Shown here one piece after another: positions 6,327 to 9,379 of a stretch of DNA of 9,379 bases. The position numbers and the translations under genes were made by a program. Source of the DNA: Blastococcus sp. GTDB lineage: Bacteria > Actinomycetota > Actinomycetes > Mycobacteriales > Geodermatophilaceae. Where the stretch lies: positions 1 through 9,379 of the forward strand of contig JAOPUS010000216.1 of NCBI GenBank assembly GCA_025963345.1. Reading direction: 5' to 3'. Numbering within the stretch: the stretch's first letter is position 1; each line of letters opens with the position of its first letter. The notes below the pieces were generated by a model. It was not told the origin of the DNA. It did not search any database and was given only the letters and a program-made list of their open reading frames with translations.

Positions 6327-6815
6327 TCACGCCAGTCTTCCGTCCTGGCCGCGCAAGCCCGCGGCGATCGATCCGAGCAGCGCGGCCCGGGCCCCCGACT
6401 GGTCCACGCTGGCCGTGGCGTGCGAGGTCGCCGCGGCGGCCACCTGACCGCGCAGCCAGGCCCGAGCGTCCGGCCCAGCAGGTGCGCCGGCCGCCGTTGA
6501 CGACGCCGACACGGCGCCGCCCGGGGAGGCCGCACGCAGCCGGGTGAGTTGCGCATCGGCCTGCGCGGCCAGCTCGGCCACCTCCGCGCCCAGTGCGGGG
6601 TCGGCTGCACCGGCGGCGGCGAACGCGGCGACCAATGTCTCCTGCACCGACACCTGGGCGGCGAGCTCGTCGGCCTGCGCGCTGGTCACCGTCTCCCGCT
6701 CGTCGGCCGGCGGGGACGAGCAGCCGGCAGCCAGCAGCGCGAGTCCTACCGCGGACGCAGCGAGCAGGGTGCGCCGGGAGAACCCTGGCGGGCGAGAGGA
6801 GGGGGTGGCAGACAT
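6327..6815 (-). CDS. Tat-type alanine-rich lipoprotein, probably helical/ferritin-like
   Basis: A 162-aa protein starting MSATPSSRPPGFSRRTLLAA. The twin arginines R14-R15 followed by T-L-L and a hydrophobic stretch are a Tat-like signal, and it ends in the lipobox LAAGC with C32 as the predicted lipidated cysteine, so the mature protein should sit on the outer face of the membrane. The mature part is almost all helix-forming: AQADELAAQVSVQETLVAAF, then ALGAEVAELAAQADAQLTRL, a flexible Ala/Ser/Gly/Pro linker near 95-117, and a C-terminal helical pair (WLRGQVAAAATSHATASVDQ, ARAALLGSIAAGL). No family is certain. The helix pattern, and pairing with the DUF4439 gene downstream, make a degenerate ferritin-like fold plausible. 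The ATG at 6815 is preferred over one at 6824 because GCGAGG ends 9 nt before it. It diverges from rimP, like the alanine-rich Rv2843 of M. tuberculosis. Confidence 0.75.
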   Translation of the reverse strand: MSATPSSRPPGFSRRTLLAASAVGLALLAAGCSSPPADERETVTSAQADELAAQVSVQETLVAAFAAAGAADPALGAEVAELAAQADAQLTRLRAASPGGAVSASSTAAGAPAGPDARAWLRGQVAAAATSHATASVDQSGARAALLGSIAAGLRGQDGRLA

Positions 6816-6824
6816 CCCGTCCAT

Positions 6825-6830
6825 CCTCGC
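6825..6830 (-). promoter_or_regulatory. Shine-Dalgarno deciding the lipoprotein start
   Basis: On the minus strand GCGAGG (6830-6825) abuts the ATG at 6824-6822 with no spacer, but lies 9 nt before the in-frame ATG at 6815-6813. The spacing favours the inner start, which also gives a shorter, typical Tat signal N-region. Confidence 0.5.
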
Positions 6831-6978
6831 AGCCGGGACGGCACGGAGTCGTATCCACGGCCCAGGCGCGTCCCCGCGTCGCGGGTCGCCGCCCGGGGCA
6901 GCACGTGCGCCTCTCGCGTCCCACCAGGCGCCCAGGGGCTGTCCCCGGTGCGCGGTCCCGGGGCCTTCGACCGGGCGG

Positions 6979-6984
6979 TAGCCT
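6979..6984 (+). promoter_or_regulatory. Candidate -10 of the rimP-nusA operon promoter
   Basis: TAGCCT matches the actinobacterial -10 TANNNT and would start transcription near 6991, leaving a leader of about 104 nt before rimP. No TTGACA-like -35 is seen 17 nt upstream. The 279-bp divergent gap 6816-7094 otherwise holds two short palindromes, CCCGCG-T-CGCGGG (6873-6885) and GCACGTGC (6901-6908), and no ORF I can support. Confidence 0.35.
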
Positions 6985-7081
6985 GACCACTTCCCCTCGA
7001 CCCGGGCCCGACCAGCACCGGAGGCCGGACGGCGCCGGAGCTGAGGGGCATGCGCACCGCACCGAGCGGCCGCCCGAGCCT

Positions 7082-7089
7082 GGAGGAGG
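7082..7089 (+). promoter_or_regulatory. Strong Shine-Dalgarno deciding the rimP start
   Basis: GGAGGAGG ends 5 nt before the GTG at 7095. It is the best ribosome-binding site in the window and argues for GTG 7095 over the in-frame ATG at 7050, where GAGGGG stands only 1 nt from the start codon. Confidence 0.7.
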
Positions 7090-7094
7090 AAGCA

Positions 7095-7739
7095 GTGTCC
7101 GGCTCCCGCGGCACCCACAAGCCCGACCCGGCCACCTTGCGGTTGGCCGGCTGGATCGAACCCGTCGTCGGCGGGGCCGGCTACGACCTGGAGGAACTGG
7201 TCGTCACCCCGGCCGGCCGCCGCAGCGTCGTCCGTGTCGTCGTCGACCGTGACGAGGGCGTGACCCTCGACGACATCGCCGAGGTCAGCCGCGCCGTCTC
7301 CGAGGTGCTCGACGCCAACGACGACGGCATGGGCCGGACGCCCTACGTGCTCGAGGTGACCAGCCCGGGTGTGGACCGGCCGCTGGCCGAGCACAGGCAC
7401 TGGCGGCGCAACATCGGCCGACTGGTCACCGTGACCGTCGGCCCAGCGGGCGGCACGGACGAGGTCACCGGGCGGATCACCGGCGTTGACGACGCCGGTG
7501 TGGCCCTCGCCGTGGAGGCCCCGTCCAAGCCGGGCGCGAAGAAGCGGCCACCGACCCCGCGCCTCGTGCCCTGGGCGGAGCTCGGGGCCGGACGGGTCCA
7601 GGTCGAGTTCGGCCGCCCGGACAGGGACGAACCTGCCGAGGACGCCGGTTACGAGGACGCTGGCCACGAGGACGCTGGCCACGAGGACGCTGATCACGAG
7701 GACGCCGAACCCCAGGTCTCCCGAGGAGGAGGACAGTGA
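7095..7739 (+). CDS. rimP: RimP, ribosome maturation factor
   Basis: A 214-aa cytosolic factor needed for maturation of the 30S subunit. The N-terminal RimP domain (about 13-96) carries WIEPVVGGAGYDLEELVVTP, RSVVRVVVDRDEGVTLDDIA and the diagnostic YVLEVTSPGVDRPL (84-97). The C-terminal SH3-like domain (about 98-172) includes RRNIGRLVTVTV and ends with VPWAELGAGRVQVEF. Beyond that is a 40-residue hydrophilic tail. Residues 182-206 of it are five near-identical pentads of the form E-D-A-G-H, encoded by a 15-bp tandem repeat, which is unusual for the family. The GTG at 7095 is chosen for its strong Shine-Dalgarno; an in-frame ATG at 7050 would add 15 residues that are not part of the domain. The stop overlaps the nusA start in the sequence GTGA, so the two are translationally coupled. 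rimP-nusA-ylxR-infB is the conserved bacterial operon order, and here rimP is its first gene. Confidence 0.96.
   Translation: MSGSRGTHKPDPATLRLAGWIEPVVGGAGYDLEELVVTPAGRRSVVRVVVDRDEGVTLDDIAEVSRAVSEVLDANDDGMGRTPYVLEVTSPGVDRPLAEHRHWRRNIGRLVTVTVGPAGGTDEVTGRITGVDDAGVALAVEAPSKPGAKKRPPTPRLVPWAELGAGRVQVEFGRPDRDEPAEDAGYEDAGHEDAGHEDADHEDAEPQVSRGGGQ
7638..7712 (+). repeat. Five-copy 15-bp minisatellite in rimP
   Basis: Five abutting 15-bp units, each starting GAGGACGC, lie at 7638, 7653, 7668, 7683 and 7698. Units 2 and 3 are identical (GAGGACGCTGGCCAC); units 1, 4 and 5 differ by a few bases, and the last turns into EDAEP. The unit length keeps the reading frame, so copy number could change without breaking rimP or the nusA overlap. 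Confidence 0.93.
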
Positions 7740-8854
7740 ACATCGACGTCACCGCGCTCAAGGCGGTGGAGCGGGAGAAGGGCATCCCCGCCGACACGGT
7801 GATCGAGGCCATCGAGTCGGCCCTCGTGACCGCCTATCGGCACGCCGAAGGCGCGGCCAAGCACGTGCGCGTCCACGTCGACCGCAAGAGCGGCGAGGTC
7901 GCCGTGCTGGCCCAGGAGATCGGCCCGGACGGCGAGGTCGTCCGCGAGTGGGACGACACCCCGACCGACTTCGGCCGGATCGCGGCCAGCACCGCCAAGC
8001 AGGTCATCGTGCAGCGGTTGCGAGACGCCGAGCACGAGCAGACCTTCGGTGAGTACGCGGGCAAGGAGGGCGACATCGTCAGCGGCATCGTGCAGGCGCA
8101 CGACCGTCGCAACATCCAGGGCACCGTGCTCATCGACATCGGCAAGGTCGAGGCCGTGCTCCCCCAGGCCGAGCAGGTGCCCGGCGAGGAGTACACCCAC
8201 GGCAGCCGGATCAAGGCCTACGTGGTGTCTGTCGCACGCACCTTCCGCGGGCCGCAGGTCACGGTCTCCCGGACGCACCCGAGCCTGGTCCGCAAGCTGT
8301 TCGCCCTCGAGGTCCCGGAGATCGCCGACGGCAGCGTCGAGATCATGGCCGTCGCGCGTGAGGCCGGCCACCGCTCGAAGATCGCCGTCCGCACGAAGGT
8401 GCCGGGGCTCAACGCCAAGGGTTCCTGCATCGGCCCGATGGGTCAGCGCGTGCGCAACGTGATGAGCGAGTTGCACGGCGAGAAGATCGACATCGTGGAC
8501 TGGTCCGACGACCCCGCCGCCTTCGTCGCCTCCGCGCTGAGCCCCGCCCGCGTCACCAGCGCGCGCATGGTGGACCCCCAGGCGAAGGCCGTCCGCGTGA
8601 TCGTGCCGGACTACCAGCTGTCGCTGGCGATCGGCAAGGAAGGGCAGAACGCCCGCCTGGCCGCGCGTCTCACCGGGTGCCGGATCGACATCCGCAGCGA
8701 TGCGCAGGGCGACGACGAGGCGTCTTCCCCCTCTCCGGGCGTGGGCCGGGCGCCGTTGCGGTCGGGCCTGCCGGCGGGCTCGACCGCAGGCCGGCCGCCC
8801 GCGCACCGGCCTCCACCCCGACGCGCGGAACATCCCGGTCCCGCCACGCGCTAG
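7736..8854 (+). CDS. nusA: NusA, transcription termination/antitermination factor
   Basis: A 372-aa RNA-polymerase-binding protein that affects pausing, termination and rRNA antitermination. The N-terminal RNAP-binding domain covers about 1-105 (MNIDVTALKAVEREKGIP, IEAIESALVTAYRHAEGA). The S1 domain is about 110-180 (GDIVSGIVQAHDRRNIQGT, GSRIKAYVVSV). KH1 lies about 185-255 with its GPMG loop at 233-236, and KH2 about 260-325 with GKEG at 300-303 in LAIGKEGQNARLAARLTG. It lacks the C-terminal acidic repeats of E. coli NusA, as is usual in actinobacteria. A Ser/Pro/Arg-rich tail of about 45 residues after DIRSDAQ looks disordered and is somewhat longer than I would expect. The GTG at 7736 overlaps the rimP stop by 4 nt and is preceded by GAGGAGGAGG (7723-7732). 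The stop codon TAG lies within a -10-like hexamer ahead of ylxR. Confidence 0.97.
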   Translation: MNIDVTALKAVEREKGIPADTVIEAIESALVTAYRHAEGAAKHVRVHVDRKSGEVAVLAQEIGPDGEVVREWDDTPTDFGRIAASTAKQVIVQRLRDAEHEQTFGEYAGKEGDIVSGIVQAHDRRNIQGTVLIDIGKVEAVLPQAEQVPGEEYTHGSRIKAYVVSVARTFRGPQVTVSRTHPSLVRKLFALEVPEIADGSVEIMAVAREAGHRSKIAVRTKVPGLNAKGSCIGPMGQRVRNVMSELHGEKIDIVDWSDDPAAFVASALSPARVTSARMVDPQAKAVRVIVPDYQLSLAIGKEGQNARLAARLTGCRIDIRSDAQGDDEASSPSPGVGRAPLRSGLPAGSTAGRPPAHRPPPRRAEHPGPATR

Positions 8855-8857
8855 AGT
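8852..8857 (+). promoter_or_regulatory. -10 hexamer of a likely leaderless ylxR transcript, overlapping the nusA stop
   Basis: TAGAGT is a perfect TANNNT -10 element. It ends 5 nt before the ylxR GTG at 8863, and its first three bases are the nusA stop codon. No good Shine-Dalgarno precedes ylxR. GGAAC at 8827-8831 is the only -35-like motif, and it belongs to a different sigma-factor class, so sigma assignment is open. Confidence 0.4.
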
Positions 8858-8862
8858 GCAGG

Positions 8863-9303
8863 GTGGCCGAAACGTCGATCCCGGTACGCACCTGTGTGGG
8901 GTGCCGGAAGCGCGCTCCGGTCAGCGACCTGTTGCGTGTCGTCGTCCGGTCCGGGGCTCTGGTCCCGGATCCCCGGCGGCGGCTCCCCGGAAGGGGGGCA
9001 TCCGTGCACCCCTCCCCGGAGTGCCTGCACGCAGCGGAGCGACGTCGGGCCTTCGCTCGAGCGCTGCGTCTCCCCGGAGGCAGCGGTGCTCCACTGGAGG
9101 CCGGTCCGCTCCGGGACCACGTCCTCGGCGCCTCCTCGGAGGCGCCCGGGCCACGGACCCGGACGGGCAGCAGTACAGAAGCTGAGCACCGCAGCACACG
9201 AGCGGTCGCACAGACAGCAGTTCCAAGGTCGGACCGGCACGAGGCCGGTCCCCATGTCGACAGGACGTCGTCGGATGAGTCAGCCGTGAAGTCACCACGA
9301 TGA
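8863..9303 (+). CDS. ylxR: YlxR/RnpM-family (DUF448) nucleic-acid-binding protein
   Basis: A 146-aa protein. The YlxR domain occupies about 5-88: PVRTCVGCRKRAPVSDLLRV (C11, C14), a basic turn PRRRLPGRGASVHPSPECL (the family GRGA...HP..CL motif, C54) and AERRRAFARALRL. YlxR proteins are small basic RNA-binding factors encoded between nusA and infB; in Bacillus subtilis the homologue modulates RNase P. The usual aromatic after GRGA is a serine here. A hydrophilic tail of about 58 residues rich in Ser, Thr, Arg and His follows the domain, making it longer than the roughly 90-100 aa typical of Firmicutes members. The GTG at 8863 is chosen because it lies 8 nt after the nusA stop, directly before the conserved domain, and follows a -10-like hexamer. 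A longer upstream reading in the same frame would overlap the nusA 3' end and has no domain support. infB starts 62 nt downstream. Confidence 0.9.
   Translation: MAETSIPVRTCVGCRKRAPVSDLLRVVVRSGALVPDPRRRLPGRGASVHPSPECLHAAERRRAFARALRLPGGSGAPLEAGPLRDHVLGASSEAPGPRTRTGSSTEAEHRSTRAVAQTAVPRSDRHEAGPHVDRTSSDESAVKSPR
9231..9251. other. Perfect 8-bp stem-loop in the 3' end of ylxR
   Basis: GGACCGGC (9231-9238), loop ACGAG, GCCGGTCC (9244-9251) is a perfect inverted repeat about 115 nt before the infB start. No T-run follows, so it is unlikely to be an intrinsic terminator. It may be an mRNA processing or pausing structure ahead of infB, or simply coding sequence in GC-rich DNA. Confidence 0.4.
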
Positions 9304-9354
9304 CCATGCACAACTAACGACGAGGTCGAGCGGGCAAGCCGCCGGCCTCACCAA

Positions 9355-9362
9355 TGAGGAGA
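9355..9362 (+). promoter_or_regulatory. Ribosome-binding site of infB
   Basis: TGAGGAGA contains AGGAG (9357-9361), which ends 4 nt before the GTG at 9366. It supports GTG rather than any upstream codon as the infB start. The preceding spacer from 9304 shows no other gene. Confidence 0.6.
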
Positions 9363-9365
9363 CCC

Positions 9366-9379
9366 GTGCCAGGCAAAGC
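9366..9379 (+). CDS. infB: InfB, translation initiation factor IF-2 (first codons only)
   Basis: Only GTG CCA GGC AAA GC is present, giving M-P-G-K and the beginning of a fifth codon (Ala). MPGKA followed by RVHELAKEL is the start of IF-2 in many actinobacteria, and the location directly after nusA-ylxR with a good Shine-Dalgarno is the conserved one. IF-2 is the GTPase that places initiator tRNA on the 30S subunit. The identification rests on context and the first four residues. Confidence 0.8.

Noticed and set aside
7050..7094. ATG 7050 as the rimP start
   Set aside because: It adds 15 residues outside the RimP domain and its purine run is too close to the ATG, while GTG 7095 has a GGAGGAGG at good spacing. 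It cannot be fully excluded.
6816..7094. A small RNA or hidden gene in the divergent gap
   Set aside because: I found only short GC palindromes and one -10-like hexamer, with no tRNA-like fold, terminator or ORF with a ribosome-binding site and a plausible product.
6825..7697. A long N-terminal extension of the lipoprotein antisense to rimP
   Set aside because: A proper Tat signal begins at 6815 and the extra 290 or so residues are the complement of rimP; the VLVASVLVASVLV stretch is only the reverse of the rimP minisatellite.
7638..7712. CRISPR array or transcription-factor array
   Set aside because: Units abut with no spacers, keep a 15-bp period and are in frame within rimP, so this is a coding minisatellite.
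8677..8862. An earlier ATG start for ylxR overlapping the nusA 3' end
   Set aside because: The added 62 residues are Arg/Pro/Gly-rich off-frame sequence of nusA; the YlxR motif starts right after GTG 8863.

Overview
The window comes from the chromosome of a high-GC actinobacterium. The codon use is strongly G/C-ending, GTG starts are common, and the gene order is that of the conserved actinobacterial ispG/GNAT/PBP-lipo and rimP-nusA-ylxR-infB regions. The start of infB (M-P-G-K) and the long basic YlxR tail suggest Geodermatophilaceae or a close relative such as Blastococcus or Geodermatophilus. That placement is an inference, not a demonstrated assignment.

Region 1 (1-1703) is a divergent pair. 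An EamA-type exporter gene runs leftward off the window edge, and a LysR-type regulator runs rightward. Their 77-bp intergenic region carries nested dyads and -10-like hexamers, the usual layout of a regulator controlling its neighbour. The pair sits upstream of ispG, where many actinobacteria have dxr and the rseP/rip protease gene, so it looks like a small accessory insertion.

Region 2 (1704-5774) is a rightward housekeeping run. It holds ispG (penultimate step of the MEP isoprenoid pathway), a DUF4081+GNAT acetyltransferase, and a penicillin-binding lipoprotein with intact SxxK, SxN and KTG motifs. It corresponds to Rv2868c, Rv2867c and Rv2864c of Mycobacterium tuberculosis. It joins isoprenoid supply, which feeds the undecaprenyl carrier, to peptidoglycan cross-linking.

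Region 3 (5775-6815) is leftward: a Tat-type alanine-rich lipoprotein followed by a DUF4439 ferritin-like protein. The start of the DUF4439 gene carries a 16-bp tandem duplication that leaves a dead seven-codon ORF overlapping the real start.

Region 4 (6816-9379) is rightward: rimP (with a 5 x 15-bp tandem repeat encoding an acidic/His tail), nusA, ylxR, and the first 14 bases of infB. This is the ribosome-maturation, antitermination and translation-initiation operon. rimP and nusA overlap by 4 nt. ylxR appears able to start its own leaderless transcript, because the nusA stop codon lies inside a -10-like hexamer.

I found no RNA gene, CRISPR array, IS element, prophage gene, toxin-antitoxin pair or defence system. 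The most noteworthy signals are small-scale: the start-codon duplication, the rimP minisatellite, a 13-bp tandem repeat upstream of ispG, and several starts that look leaderless.
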